NCBI GenBank assembly: GCA_963747335.1
Contig: CAVVEV010000011.1
Span: forward strand, 1-64,000
Length of the DNA: 64,000 bases
Source of the DNA: Prado023 sp963747335
GTDB lineage: Bacteria > Actinomycetota > Actinomycetes > S36-B12 > CAIYMF01
Direction of reading: 5' to 3'
Shown: positions 1 to 9,416 of the stretch, in pieces
Numbering within the stretch: position 1 is the stretch's first letter
How the letters are laid out: each line of letters begins with the position of its first letter
Position numbers and translations under genes: made by a program
Notes under the pieces: generated by a model
Told to the model about the DNA's origin: nothing
Databases searched by the model: none
Seen by the model: only the letters and a program-made list of their open reading frames with translations

Positions 1-62
1 CCATGCTCACCCACATCGACGACCTGACCGAGAGCCTGCGGGTGGTCACCCCGCCGTTCCAC

Positions 63-142
63 GAGATCGGCCAGATCTTCACCGGTGCCCAGGAGATGGG
101 CTTCGACATGTCGATCTTCCGCGTGGACCCGCCGGACTACGA
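63..142. repeat. Left copy of an 80-bp direct repeat (target-site duplication)
   Basis: Bases 63-142 are identical to 1909-1988 (80 of 80 by eye); the flanking bases differ. The pair brackets the IS element and lies inside one reading frame, so it is best read as the target duplication made on insertion. Confidence 0.9.
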
Positions 143-1908
143 CCCGAGTTGGCTCATTTGCTTAGTGCGTGAGTTCGGCGCCGTGGATCGCGTCGAGGAT
201 GGCTTGTTTGTCGTCGGGGATCGCGGGCGGGAACGTCTGCTGGGTGCCGTTGATCGCGATCGTTGCTGAGCGCGGGGTCGCAGTTGGCGGGTGACGTTGC
301 GGATGGACAACCCGGTCCGGTTCTGGACCTCGCGGGACACTGCGAGTGCGGCGAACGCGATGGTCAGGTGGGCCTCGATGGCGTCGCGGGTGCGGTGGAA
401 CATCGGCCGGGCGGCCAGATCGGACTTGCTCATCCGGAACGACGCCTCGACGTGCCACAGGTCGTGGTAGGAGCTGATCACCTCGCCTGCGGGCATGAGG
501 TGGGCGCCGATGTTGGTGACGTAGCCCTTGAGCCCGACCAGGCTGCGGGCGCGGTCCAACGCGGCCTGGTCCAGGGTCCGCGCCCCGTTGGTGGTCTTGA
601 CGAACCGTGGGGTCCGGGCGGCCTTCGTGCCTTGGACGACGGCGCGGGCCCGGTCCTCCTGGGCGGTGAGGGTTCGCCGGTCGCGGACCGCCCGCTTGTG
701 GGAGTAGGCCCAGACCGCCCGCCACGATCCGGGGTGCGTCTCAGGATCCCAGATGGGTTCGGCGCGCAGGGCGCGGTTGTTCTCGCTGCGCGCCCCGGTT
801 CGCGGGGTGATCGTGTCGATGATCTGCCCATCGGTGAACGCGTCACCGTGCCGTGGAAGTGGGAGGCCAGATCGATCGGGGCCTTGGTCACCCGCGACCC
901 GACGATGAACCGCAGGCTGGCCTCGTCGAGTTCACGCAGGTTGGTCGCCGAGAGCATGCCGGCGTCCGCGACCACGACCATGTCAGCCAGGCCGTAGAGC
1001 AGGCCTGGAACGCGGTGATGACCGGCAGGATCGTCAGCGTCTCGGCCTTGTTCCCGGCGAAGCAGCCGATCTCCAGCGGGAAGCCGTGTCGGTCGACCAG
1101 CAGCCCGACAACGATCTGCGGGTCGACTCGGCGTTCCTTGGAGTACCCGACCTTGCGCAGGTCGTCTTCCTTGTCGGCCTCGAAGTACAGGGTGGTGACG
1201 TCGTAGAGCACCAGCGAGATGTCCCCGGCCGTCGCGGCGTGGGCGAAGCATCCGGCCGCGATCAGGCCGCGGTAGTCGCGCACCTCGGCCCGGGCCAGGG
1301 TGCGCTTCATCGTGGCGTAGCTGGCCGGTGCCCGGCCCAGGTCGGTCAGGACCCGGCCCGAGTCCAGCAACGAGGACGGCTCCACGATCCGGGCGATCAC
1401 CAGGTCGCGGAACACCTCATCGCCGAGCACGTCGAACCCCAGATCGGTGAACACCACCGACAACGCGTTCAACAGCACCCGGGCGTCCGTGGCCAGCACC
1501 CGCCCCGGGCCATCACGACGACCCGGCGACACCGCGGCGGGAGCCTCGAACAACGCCGGCGCGTCGGCCGGCGGGGCCAGGCCCACCACCGGCGGTGTCG
1601 GCTCAACGTCGAGGGCCAACACCCCCTGACCGGGCGGCTCGAGCAGGGTACGGGCCCGAGCCAGCAGCACCCCCAGCTCGGCCTCGGTATGTGCCGAACC
1701 GACGTGCGCCACGATCCGCTGGCGTCCCCCCACGTACTCCGCGATCTGCACCGCCGTCGCCCCCGACCCGGTCCGGACCCGCCGAATGAACGCCACACCA
1801 CGACCCTAGAAGAACGCCCTTAGTGCGTGAAATCGCCCCACACTGCGAGCGTCACCGCAGGTCAACGGCACCTGCCCCCCAAGATCCCGAAACCGTGAGC
1901 CAACTCAG
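143..1908 (-). mobile_element. IS1634-like insertion sequence
   Basis: The element is about 1.77 kb, lies between two identical 80-bp direct repeats and splits a DinB-type gene. Short terminal inverted repeats are visible: GAGTTGGCTCA at 146-156 and its reverse complement at 1896-1906. It carries one transposase gene on the minus strand. Elements of the IS1634/IS1549 type are known for long target duplications of variable length, which matches. The exact ends are uncertain by two to three bases. Confidence 0.85.
162..1796 (-). pseudogene. IS1634-type DDE transposase, frameshifted
   Basis: The N-terminal frame begins MAFIRRVRTGSGATAVQIAEY at 1796 and contains the catalytic-core segment YDVTTLYFEA followed by EDDLRKVGYSKERR and GFPLEIGCFAGNKAET, typical of IS1634-family transposases. 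The protein then continues in a second frame (LADMVVVADAGMLSATNL), a third (VGLKGYVTNIGAHLMP to WHVEASFRMSKSDLAARP) and probably a fourth that ends AILDAIHGAELTH at 162. The shifts lie near 1000, 848 and 290. The shift at 848 looks like one missing G, since restoring it gives HGTGDAFTDGQII. As read, the product is inactive. The copy may have been moved in trans, or the indels may be sequence errors. Confidence 0.8.
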
Positions 1909-1988
1909 GAGATCGGCCAGATCTTCACCGGTGCCCAGGAGATGGGCTTCGACATGTCGATCTTCCGCGTGGACCCGCCGGACTACGA
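1909..1988. repeat. Right copy of the 80-bp target-site duplication
   Basis: Identical to 63-142. Downstream of this copy the DinB-type frame continues without a break, which confirms the insertion point. Confidence 0.9.
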
Positions 1989-2196
1989 GGAGATCCTCGC
2001 GGTCCGTGCCGAGCGACAGCGGCTGGTGACCGACTTCCTGGCCACGGCCACGGCGCAACTGCTCGCGGAGGAACGCGAGAACCCGTGGGGCGGCGGTGAC
2101 TGGCGTCCCAGCGTCGGTGACTGCATTCGCGTGATCCTGGAGGAGGAGTGGGCGCACCTGCGCTACATCCGACGGGACCTCGCCCGTCTGCGTTGA

Positions 2197-2532
2197 GCCA
2201 GATGGAGCCAGCCAAGGCAGAGCGGTTCGATGCATGGGTTCACGCTGAGGCAGGGTCGTAGAAGCGTGATCCGCGCACGAGTGGCAACGACGGTTGCGCT
2301 CGTTCCGGGGGTGACGCTGGGCGGGTGCATCAACCCGGACTCTGAGCAGTCGTGCCTGGCGACCGGGGTGCCACCTAGCCTCTGCACGAGGCCCACGACC
2401 GTCGCTGCCCGACGTCCGTCCGCCGGTTGGCCGTGCCCCACTTCGCCGCCTATCGCGCACTTGCGGCGGGTATCGCCGAACCGAGGTGACGCGGCATTCG
2501 GCGCGGGGCACGTTGACCTTCTCGGAGAGCTG
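2197..2532. other. No gene recognised
   Basis: About 340 bases after the DinB stop. Open frames exist on both strands, but none shows family features, a convincing ribosome binding site or consistent codon bias. Confidence 0.4.
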
Positions 2533-3022
2533 TCACGAGCGGTGAAGGTCGACGAAGACCTGGCCGCCAGTCACCTCGATAACCCGGCTGACGAACCAGT
2601 TAGCCCTCGTGTCGACGAGTCCGAAGGCTTCCCATTGTACTCGCAGACGAGTCTCCAGGGCCCCGGTGACCGTCACCCGCGAGTTCTCGGCGGCACTCTG
2701 GTGCGAGAGATCCGTGCCGCACTTGGAACCGGTCATCGCCAACGGTGACGACGAACTCCGCACCCATGCCTGGAAGAGGGCCCTGGCGTCGCCCATAGTC
2801 GGCCCAGACGTCTCGCCCGGCGGTGGCCACTCCAGTCAGCACATAATGCGGGACCTGGGCGGCCTCGTGATCCGGCAGCGCTTCAGCGATCCCATCGGGT
2901 GTCGTGACCTCGGCTGCGGTCACCCCTCCGCATACACGGAGGCCCACGGACCGAAGCACCTCCCCGGTCACAGGCTGCAGGCGGTCACCCGTGAGCATCC
3001 CGGCAATTGAGCGGACCTTCAA
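2533..3022 (-). pseudogene. Possible hypothetical gene with one frameshift
   Basis: Two overlapping minus-strand frames together look protein-like: an N-terminal part containing AEVTTPDGIAEALPDHEAAQ and MGAEFVVTVGDDRFQVRHGS, then after a shift near 2710 a part containing SAAENSRVTVTGALETRLRV and GLVDTRANWFVSRVIEVTGG. No family is recognised. The outermost start is a TTG at 3022; an internal ATG near 2998 is also possible. It may be coding, decayed or a chance open frame. Confidence 0.3.
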
Positions 3023-3029
3023 CCAGGCG

Positions 3030-3338
3030 ATGGCTCAGCTCGTGCGCCCCGGTCGGGTCCAGGTGTTGCAGGACGACATCGTCGGCCAGATCGACAAGAC
3101 AGTCCACGCGCCCGGGACGCCGCCGGTCGTCGTGCGCGAACTCGGCGATCGCCAGTTGTGGGAGGTGCCGCCCAGCGAGGTCCAGGAACTGATGAGGCGG
3201 TTGCAGGAAGCCGAGGGATTGCACGACGAGGAGTCGGTCAAGCGAGCGGTGCTCCGGGTCTACGGCCGCAAGTCCTTGACCAAGGCCACCAGCACCTACC
3301 TCGACGAGTGTGCCACCTACCGGAGCGGGGCCCTGTGA
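3030..3338 (+). CDS. Hypothetical protein resembling the tail of a large DUF3320/helicase-type protein
   Basis: A 102-residue frame starting at ATG 3030 (MAQLVRPGRVQVLQDDIVGQ). It contains PGTPPVVVRELGDRQLWEVP, then a helical segment SEVQELMRRLQEAEG and the end YGRKSLTKATSTYLDEC. This order (a short beta module, then VPPSEV...RAVLRVYGRKSLT) resembles the extreme C-terminus of large DUF4011/DUF3320 helicase-like proteins, so it may be a detached fragment rather than a complete gene. The frame is open upstream to about 2904, but codon use there is not convincing. The family call is tentative. Confidence 0.45.
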   Translation: MAQLVRPGRVQVLQDDIVGQIDKTVHAPGTPPVVVRELGDRQLWEVPPSEVQELMRRLQEAEGLHDEESVKRAVLRVYGRKSLTKATSTYLDECATYRSGAL

Positions 3339-3401
3339 TGCGTGCCCAGCGTCACCTGTCGCATCGAGGCGCGACCAGGGACCGGGTGAACCGAGTCCGC
3401 G

Positions 3402-3923
3402 TCAGGCGGCGCCGGAACCCGCGGGAGCCCGCGTCAGAGGAGTAGGGCACTGGAACGGTCCACTCCGGCCCCCGGAGTGGTAGCGGTACACGACCCCGTC
3501 GTAGGCCAGCTCGATGATCGATCCATCGGTCATGACCTGGGGGTAGTTCATGCCGGGCCGTGGGCAGCCCACGCTGGCGTCCGGCCAGGTCACGAGCACG
3601 GCGGCGTGGGTGGTGATGTCCGAGGCGTCGACCCCCAGCAGGCCGGCAAGGTCGGCGGTGGCCTGGTCGATGAGCGGCTGGAGGCCCGGTGCGATGTCGC
3701 CGGCGACGTAGAGCGGTGCGGTCGGGATGGCTGGGGTCACGGGCTGGGGGCTCCTCGACTCTGACGGCTCCGTCGGCTCCGTCGGCTCTGACGGCTCTGA
3801 CGCGCGGGGGGAGGCGGTGATCACCGGACCTGTCGAGGGGTCCGCGATCCCGGGTGAGGTGTCCCCACAACCGCCCACGAGCAGGAGCGCCCCCGCCAGC
3901 AGCACGCCGGGCTTCTGCTTCAT
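3402..3923 (-). CDS. Secreted lipoprotein of unknown function
   Basis: 173 residues. The N-terminus MKQKPGVLLAGALLLVGGCG is a lipoprotein signal with lipobox LVGGC, so the mature protein should start at Cys19 and be anchored to the outer face of the membrane. A Ser/Pro/Glu-rich linker (repeated SEPTEPTEP-like units, about residues 40-60) leads to a small folded domain containing ASVGCPRPGMNYPQVMTDGS and GVVYRYHSGGRSGPFQCPTP; its two cysteines could form a disulfide. The domain pattern is seen in uncharacterised actinobacterial lipoproteins. It stands alone between convergent and divergent neighbours. Confidence 0.75.
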   Translation of the reverse strand: MKQKPGVLLAGALLLVGGCGDTSPGIADPSTGPVITASPRASEPSEPTEPTEPSESRSPQPVTPAIPTAPLYVAGDIAPGLQPLIDQATADLAGLLGVDASDITTHAAVLVTWPDASVGCPRPGMNYPQVMTDGSIIELAYDGVVYRYHSGGRSGPFQCPTPLTRAPAGSGAA

Positions 3924-4167
3924 GGTGACTCCTCACTGGCGTCCATCAGCCTACCAACCGACCTCCGGGCGCACCGCTCGCCGGAGGCCCCGAATCGCCC
4001 GGTGCGCCCTGCCGGTCAGCCGAAACCCTTGTGCTGGTGGTCCCGGGTGCCCTAGCGTGCGGGTCGCGACGACGGAGCCCTGAGCCCAGGGCGACGGCAC
4101 GGTTCAACCCCACCGAGTGCCCACGCGTCCTTGAGCGCCAGGGGCCCTCCCTCCAGGAAGGCACCAC

Positions 4168-7100
4168 ATGAGAAGTGGTCCAGGGATTCGGCGAGTCCTT
4201 CTTCTGAGCATCCCGCTGGTGATGGTCGGTGCGACGATGCCCGCGATGGGTGTGGAGTCGGCCGACAAGGACCTGTTCTCAGCGACCGGCCTGCAGCCCA
4301 CGGAGACGATCGTGGGCGACATGGCGAAGGCGGCCCGGACCAAGGACGGACGCGTCAGTGTCGTGGTCAAGCTCGACGACGCGTCCGTCGCGGCGTACAC
4401 GGGCGGGGTGGACGGCCTGGCCGCCACCAACCCCGAGGCCCGCGGCGAGGAGGAGCTGGACCTGGACTCCAAGGACACGAAGGCCTACCGCAGCTACCTG
4501 CGCGGGAAGCAGGACAAGTTCCGCAAGGACCTCAACGCCCGGGTGGGCGACGCCAAGACCGTCACACACGTCGACCTGGTCCTCAACGCGGTGACCGTCG
4601 TCCTGCCCCCCGAGGAGGTGGCCGCACTCGCGGCCGTGCCGGGTGTGCAGGCCATCTACCCCGACGTCCTGCTGAAGGTGAACACCGACGCCAGTCCCGC
4701 GTTCATCGGGGCGACCTCCGCGTGGGAGTCCCTCGGTGGCCAGGAGGAGGCAGGCGAGGGCGTCATCGTGGGCGTGCTCGACTCGGGAGTGTGGCCCGAG
4801 CACCCCTCCTTCGCCGATCCGGACCCCTCGGGCAAGCCGTACCCGGCACCGCCGGCCGCTCCTGACACCGCGCGCGCCTGCGACTTCACCGGCGGCGCCA
4901 ACCCGGGCCCCGCCTTCACGTGCAACAACAAGCTCATCGGCGCCGAGCGCGTCATGTCCACCTACGAGGCCGTGGTCGGCCTGGAACCGGGCGAGTTCAC
5001 GACGGCCCGGGACGACGATGGTCACGGCACCCACACGGCGTCGACGGCCGCGGGCAACGGCGGTGTCGCGGCCACCATCTTCGGCCAGCCGCGCGGGACC
5101 GTGTCGGGCATCGCCCCGCGGGCCCATGTCGAGGTCTTCAAGGTCTGCGGCGTCGCGGGATGCTTCTCGTCGGACTCCGCTGCGGCCGTCCAGAGCGCGA
5201 TCACCAACGGTGTGAACGTCATCAACTTCTCGGTCAGCGGCGGCGCGAACCCCTTCAGCGACCTGGTCGAGCTGGCGTTCCTGGACGCGTACGAGGCCGG
5301 CGTGTTCGTCGCCGCCTCGGCCGGCAACTCGGGTCCGACCCCGGACACGACCGATCACCGGGGCCCCTGGGTCACGACGGTGGCTGCCAGCACGCACGAC
5401 CGGGGGTTCGTCAACACCATCGACCTGACCGGTGACGGCGGGGCCACCCTGTCCTTGTCGGGCACCTCGCTGACTGCGGGCGCCGGACCGGCGCCGGTAG
5501 TCGTGGCGACCAGCGACCCCCTGTGCGCGTCCGCCCCGCCGAACCCCGGGCCGTGGACCGGCAAGATCGTGGTCTGCCAGCGCGGGGGCAACGGCCGGGT
5601 TGATAAGGGCAAGAACGTCGCCGACGGTGGTGGGGTCGGGATGATCCTGTACAACCAGGCCGCCAACGTGACCGACCTCGAGACGGACAACCACTTCGTT
5701 CCGACCAGCCACATCCAGTTCAGCCAGGGCGAGGAGGTCAAGGCCTTCGTGGCCGGCAACGCCTCGGCCGCTGCGACCATCACGCCGGGCGTGAAGGGAT
5801 CGGCACAGGGCGATGTGATGGCGTCGTTCAGCTCGCGCGGTGGTCCCGGACAGTCCCTGGGGATCAGCAAGCCCGACATCACGGCTCCCGGGGTCCAGAT
5901 CCTCGCGGGTGCCTCGCCGCAGCACGTCGACGTCGCCGGCGGCCCCCAGGGCGAGCTGTTCCAGGCCATCGCCGGCACCTCGATGTCCAGCCCACAGGTG
6001 GCCGGCTCGGGCGCGCTGATCAAGGCCCTGCATCCGACGTGGACGCCGGGCCAGATCAAGTCAGCCCTCATGACGACCGCTCGGACCGCGGGCCTGGTCA
6101 AGGAGGACGGGGTGACGCCGTTCACGCCGTTCGACGCCGGTTCGGGTCGGGTGGACCTCACCGTGGCCGGCGACCCCGGCCTGACCTTTGCGGCCACCGG
6201 GGCAGACTTCGTGGCCAACAGCGCTGCGCTGTACAACGCGAACTACCCCAGCATCTACTACCCGAAGATGCCGGGGGTGGTGACGGTGACGCGCACAGCC
6301 ACCAGCGTCCTGGACTCCAACTCCGTGTGGCGGCTGAAGTCGACAGGGACGTCCGATTTCCAGATCAGCGTGCCCAACTCACTGACTGTCCGTGCCGGTC
6401 GCAGTGCCAGCATCCCGGTCACGCTCGACGCATCCCGCGTCCCGCTGGGCGAGACCCGTTTCGGCACCATCACCCTCACCCAGAAGAACGGCGGGAACAG
6501 GGTGCTGCACATGCCGGTCACCATCGTGCGTGACCAGGCGGCGGTGACCTTCACGAAGGCGTGCGACCCGACCGACCTGACCCGGAAGGGCACGACCCGC
6601 TGCACGCTGACGGCCACCAACCCGACGTCCGTTGACGTGGACTACGCGCTGCGCGACCGGCTTCCCGAGCAGCTCGACCTGGTGCGCTCCAGCGTGGTCG
6701 GCGGCAGTGCGCGGGGCAACACCGTCGTTGCCTCGGGCACCATCGCGGCGGCACAGCCCCCGCAGGTCGCCATCGCTGCAGGGGCATCGCCTGCCGGCTA
6801 CCTGCCCCTGTCCGGGTTCGGAATCGCCCCGATCGCTGGGGTGGGGGACGAGACGATCAGCAACTTCAACGTCCCGGCGTTCAGCTTCGGCGGCGAGACG
6901 TGGACGCGCCTGGGCGTCGTCAGCAACGGGTACGCCGTCATCGGCGGGGGAACCGGGGCGGACGTCGACTTCGTCAACCAGGACCTCCCGGATCCGGCGC
7001 TGCCGAACAACGTCCTCGCCGGGTTCTGGACCGACCTGAACCCGGGGGCCGGAGGGGCCATCCGCGTCGGAACCCTGACCGACGGCGTCGACACCTGGAT

Positions 7101-7497
7101 CATCGTGGACTTCGAGGACGTCCCCGAGTACTCCATCCCGGGCAAGACCCACTCGTTCCAGATCTGGATCGGGACCGACTCGGGGACCCCTGGCGAGGAC
7201 ATCTCGTTCACCTACGGGACCAGCACCGGCGTCGGTGATGGTGGATTTGCCACCGTGGGCGCGGAGAACAAGTTCGGCAACAGCGGCGGCACCGTCTACG
7301 TTGACGGCACCGGAACGCTGCCCGTCGACGGGACGGAACTGCGCGTCACGTCCGCGCCTGGGGTGACCCAGTCTGTCACCGTCACGTTCGACGCGCGGGC
7401 CACGGGCAAGCGCGGCCCGTGGACGAACTGCGCGACGTTGGAGTCCAGCGGGTTCCAGGGCACCAGCTACTCATGCGTGTCGGGAACCATCAGGTAG
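4168..7497 (+). CDS. Secreted subtilisin-like serine protease (S8) with PA domain
   Basis: 1109 residues; the start ATG follows an AGGAAGG ribosome site. Residues 1 to about 28 form a Sec signal peptide. An inhibitor-I9-like propeptide (about 50-165) precedes the S8 catalytic domain, with Asp205 in VLDSGVWPEHPSF, His286 in DDDGHGTHTASTAAGN and Ser605 in GTSMSSPQVAG. A protease-associated domain is inserted before the catalytic serine (about 440-540, including KIVVCQRGGNGRVDKGKNVA). Fibronectin-III-like and further beta-sandwich domains fill the C-terminal 450 residues. No LPXTG signal or transmembrane anchor is seen, so the enzyme is probably released. The architecture is that of large actinobacterial and plant-like subtilases that degrade extracellular protein. 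Monocistronic, with a strong hairpin just downstream. Confidence 0.95.
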   Translation: MRSGPGIRRVLLLSIPLVMVGATMPAMGVESADKDLFSATGLQPTETIVGDMAKAARTKDGRVSVVVKLDDASVAAYTGGVDGLAATNPEARGEEELDLDSKDTKAYRSYLRGKQDKFRKDLNARVGDAKTVTHVDLVLNAVTVVLPPEEVAALAAVPGVQAIYPDVLLKVNTDASPAFIGATSAWESLGGQEEAGEGVIVGVLDSGVWPEHPSFADPDPSGKPYPAPPAAPDTARACDFTGGANPGPAFTCNNKLIGAERVMSTYEAVVGLEPGEFTTARDDDGHGTHTASTAAGNGGVAATIFGQPRGTVSGIAPRAHVEVFKVCGVAGCFSSDSAAAVQSAITNGVNVINFSVSGGANPFSDLVELAFLDAYEAGVFVAASAGNSGPTPDTTDHRGPWVTTVAASTHDRGFVNTIDLTGDGGATLSLSGTSLTAGAGPAPVVVATSDPLCASAPPNPGPWTGKIVVCQRGGNGRVDKGKNVADGGGVGMILYNQAANVTDLETDNHFVPTSHIQFSQGEEVKAFVAGNASAAATITPGVKGSAQGDVMASFSSRGGPGQSLGISKPDITAPGVQILAGASPQHVDVAGGPQGELFQAIAGTSMSSPQVAGSGALIKALHPTWTPGQIKSALMTTARTAGLVKEDGVTPFTPFDAGSGRVDLTVAGDPGLTFAATGADFVANSAALYNANYPSIYYPKMPGVVTVTRTATSVLDSNSVWRLKSTGTSDFQISVPNSLTVRAGRSASIPVTLDASRVPLGETRFGTITLTQKNGGNRVLHMPVTIVRDQAAVTFTKACDPTDLTRKGTTRCTLTATNPTSVDVDYALRDRLPEQLDLVRSSVVGGSARGNTVVASGTIAAAQPPQVAIAAGASPAGYLPLSGFGIAPIAGVGDETISNFNVPAFSFGGETWTRLGVVSNGYAVIGGGTGADVDFVNQDLPDPALPNNVLAGFWTDLNPGAGGAIRVGTLTDGVDTWIIVDFEDVPEYSIPGKTHSFQIWIGTDSGTPGEDISFTYGTSTGVGDGGFATVGAENKFGNSGGTVYVDGTGTLPVDGTELRVTSAPGVTQSVTVTFDARATGKRGPWTNCATLESSGFQGTSYSCVSGTIR

Positions 7498-7507
7498 CCC
7501 CTGGCTG

Positions 7508-7550
7508 ACGGCGGTGGGGGTGCGGACTTCGGACCGCCCCCCACCGCCGT
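7508..7550 (+). terminator. Hairpin after the subtilase gene
   Basis: A GC-rich inverted repeat: ACGGCGGTGGGGG... at 7508-7525 pairs with ...CCCCCCACCGCCGT at 7534-7550 around an 8-base loop. It starts about 10 bases after the stop codon. There is no U-run, which is common in actinobacterial terminators. Confidence 0.6.
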
Positions 7551-7674
7551 TCGGTGCCTTCCTGGGGTGGCGCATCGGTGGCCTCCGGCGGGGGACGAGG
7601 GCCCGCGGGGGACCTGGCCACAGGGGCGTGGCGCGTCCAGGATTCGCAGAACTTCACGGGTGAGGAGCAGTGCT

Positions 7675-7840
7675 GTGGCTGACGACGGGTTCACCGAGGA
7701 GGAACGCGCCGCGATGAAGGCGCGGGCGGCTGCAGCTCAAGGCGTCCGCCCGCCGCGGATCGGGTGCCAAGAAGGCGCAGGCCGATGAGCGCGACTGTCT
7801 GGACAGGATCGCCGCTGCCGACAGTGGGTGGTGAGGGCAG
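7675..7840 (+). pseudogene. Remnant of a small DUF1801-like protein
   Basis: A GTG at 7675 opens VADDGFTEEERAAMKARAA, a typical start of actinobacterial proteins with a DUF1801 (YdhG-like) domain. After a one-base shift near 7735 the expected continuation appears in another frame (ASARRGSGAKKAQADERDCL, then DRIAAADSG). The match ends at a stop near 7835, and the usual YdhG domain is missing. I read this as a truncated, frameshifted leftover. Confidence 0.5.
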
Positions 7841-8523
7841 CCATTCATCAGGTCGAACGGTCTGTGCGGTCTGGGCGATGGCACAGGCCAGGAGTGCACT
7901 TGCCGTGCTGGGGTCAGGCGCCGCCCCCGCGCCAAGTTCGGCTCCACCGGCGGGATGGACTTGGATCCTCACGACTTCCGGCGCGGTGTGGGCGCCGGCA
8001 CAGTCGTCCTGGTGGGGCGGCCCCGCGCCTGCACGGACCTCGAGGTCTTGGAACGGGCACTGACGATCAACAGGCCCTGACTGGAGGAGTCGCCCGACCT
8101 CGGAGGCGCCGCCGCGGGTGACCCCTACCGCCGCGAAGGACTGTCAAGCAGCAGCTCAGCGGTACTCCACTTCGATGCACATCACCGTGCGGCCGCTCGC
8201 CCGGCTCAACTCGCCCAGCGTGACCGAGGCCGGGTCGGCCCATGCCCGAGGCTGGATTGACCGCCAATGTGTCGGTTCTGGGGTGTCAGTGATCACTCAG
8301 TGTGACTGACGACCGGCCTGGCTAGCTTTGGGCCTGCCGTCGTCAGCCATGTTGAGACTCTTGGGCACGACGGTCCGGCCCAGATTGACCCAGATCGACC
8401 TACTCGTTCTGGAACTCGTGGCGACGGACAGAACAGGGGGGCAGGTTCCTCGCCGTCAAACCGCCTCGCGTCACCAACCCTCGTGTCGGGGCATCTCGCC
8501 CCGGCCACGAGGGTTGCGGCCGG
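7841..8523. other. No intact gene recognised
   Basis: A short coding-like stretch at about 7930-8079 on the plus strand (GGMDLDPHDFRRGVGAG ... LEVLERALTINRP) could be the end of a lost gene. The rest shows no recognisable product, ribosome site or structural RNA. Confidence 0.4.
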
Positions 8524-9180
8524 TCAACGGCAAGCGGGGGAGTAGGGGATCCCGGGCAGGAAGTGGTTCCATTTCTCGTTGGTGAGTTCATGCGTGGTGA
8601 GTTTGGCCGCGGCTACCTGGCAGGCGGCCGACTTCCACTGCTCGGGGTCCATCGTGATCGAGGCGAGCACACTGCCGGTTCCGACGAGCAGCTGGTGGTC
8701 CTGCCCGGCTGCAAGGGCGTAGGCATCGGCGAACGTGTCGGTGGGTGCCTCGGTGTCCAGGGGCAGGTCGGCGACGGCGACTTGCAGTGTTCGGGCGTCG
8801 AGCACGGTCAGGGAGCGGGGGTGGGAGATCACCAGCCACCGCCCGTCCTCGGTGTAGGTCATCCTGGTGACCTCGCGAGGGCCGGGCAGCAATGAGAGGC
8901 TGAGGGCCTCCCCGGTCGTCGCGTCAGTCTGCCGGAGGTAGGTCGGACTGGCTACCAGAAGTCGCTGGCCGTCCGGTGTGAAGGCTATCGACGGGGCGGT
9001 CTCGGGGGCGTCCAGCCACGTCCGATCCCGCAGTGCCACGTCGTAGATCACCACGAAGCCGTCGTTGAAGGCGATGGCGACCCTGCTCCCGTCAGGGGAG
9101 AAGACCACTGACGATGGCGTCGCGCCGTACCGCCAGTCGTTGAGGTCAACGCTCCGGTGCTCGCCCCTTGCCCATCTGCT
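8524..9180 (-). pseudogene. C-terminal fragment of a WD40-repeat protein
   Basis: The reading frame is open from about 9183 to the stop at 8524. It contains beta-propeller-type repeats: SSVVFSPDGSRVAIAFNDG, SIAFTPDGQRLLVASPTY and MTYTEDGRWLVISHP. It ends CQVAAAKLTTHELTNEKWNH then FLPGIPYSPAC, the usual ending of large actinobacterial WD40 proteins (often fused to AAA/NTPase or protease domains). The N-terminal part of such a protein is missing. Just upstream an in-frame TAA lies in a short AT-rich repeat at 9181-9207, so the fragment probably marks a deletion or rearrangement point. Confidence 0.6.
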
Positions 9181-9207
9181 CCCTTAATCCCCTAATCCCT
9201 TAATCCC
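9181..9207. repeat. Short CCTTAATCC-type direct repeat
   Basis: Three near-identical units (CCCTTAATCC, CCTAATCC, CTTAATCCC) in tandem. They are AT-rich relative to the surroundings and lie exactly where the WD40 fragment loses its upstream part. Confidence 0.5.
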
Positions 9208-9280
9208 TGGGTAGATCCCGGCGCTGGCTGTTCGAACTCCGTTGTGATCGAAGCACAGCACCTGCATGCGGACCCGGACA

Positions 9281-9297
9281 TCATCCGCGGCGGATGA
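9281..9297. promoter_or_regulatory. Dyad site A, TCATCC-N5-GGATGA
   Basis: Perfect 6+6 inverted repeat with spacer GCGGC, 120 bases upstream of the LURP-one start. One of six copies of the motif in 9-21 kb. Confidence 0.55.
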
Positions 9298-9317
9298 GCC
9301 TGCAGGCGCCGGGGGAG

Positions 9318-9334
9318 TCATCCCCTGCGGATGA
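9318..9334. promoter_or_regulatory. Dyad site B, TCATCC-N5-GGATGA
   Basis: Second perfect copy (spacer CCTGC), 37 bases from site A centre to centre and 83 bases upstream of the LURP-one start. The pair would suit cooperative binding by a dimeric regulator. Confidence 0.55.
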
Positions 9335-9416
9335 TGCGGGGCGCGTGTGAGAGATGGCACGCTTCACGGGGGAAGTGGTCCTGACGGCAGGACCCGAGAA
9401 TACGGAGGTGAGACGG

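Larger units (their letters stand above)
1..2196 (+). pseudogene. DinB-family protein, interrupted by an IS element
   Basis: The gene enters from the left edge and is split by the insertion at about 143-1908. Joining 1-142 to 1989-2196 restores one open frame that ends at 2196. The joined product carries the pattern of the C-terminal part of actinobacterial DinB_2 proteins: a FTGAQEMGFDMSIF segment, PPDYEEILAVRAER, and EEEWAHLRYIRRDLARL at the end, where the histidine helps form the metal site in the family. DinB-fold proteins are four-helix enzymes, many of them thiol S-transferases (for example mycothiol-dependent). The true start is probably upstream of the window, because the frame is open to base 1 and intact family members are longer. 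The IS insertion makes this a loss-of-function allele unless the C-terminal piece is re-initiated. Confidence 0.75.

Noticed and set aside
4279..6033. Long minus-strand open frame opposite the subtilase
   Set aside because: The subtilase has a complete catalytic triad and signal peptide; the antisense frame has none.
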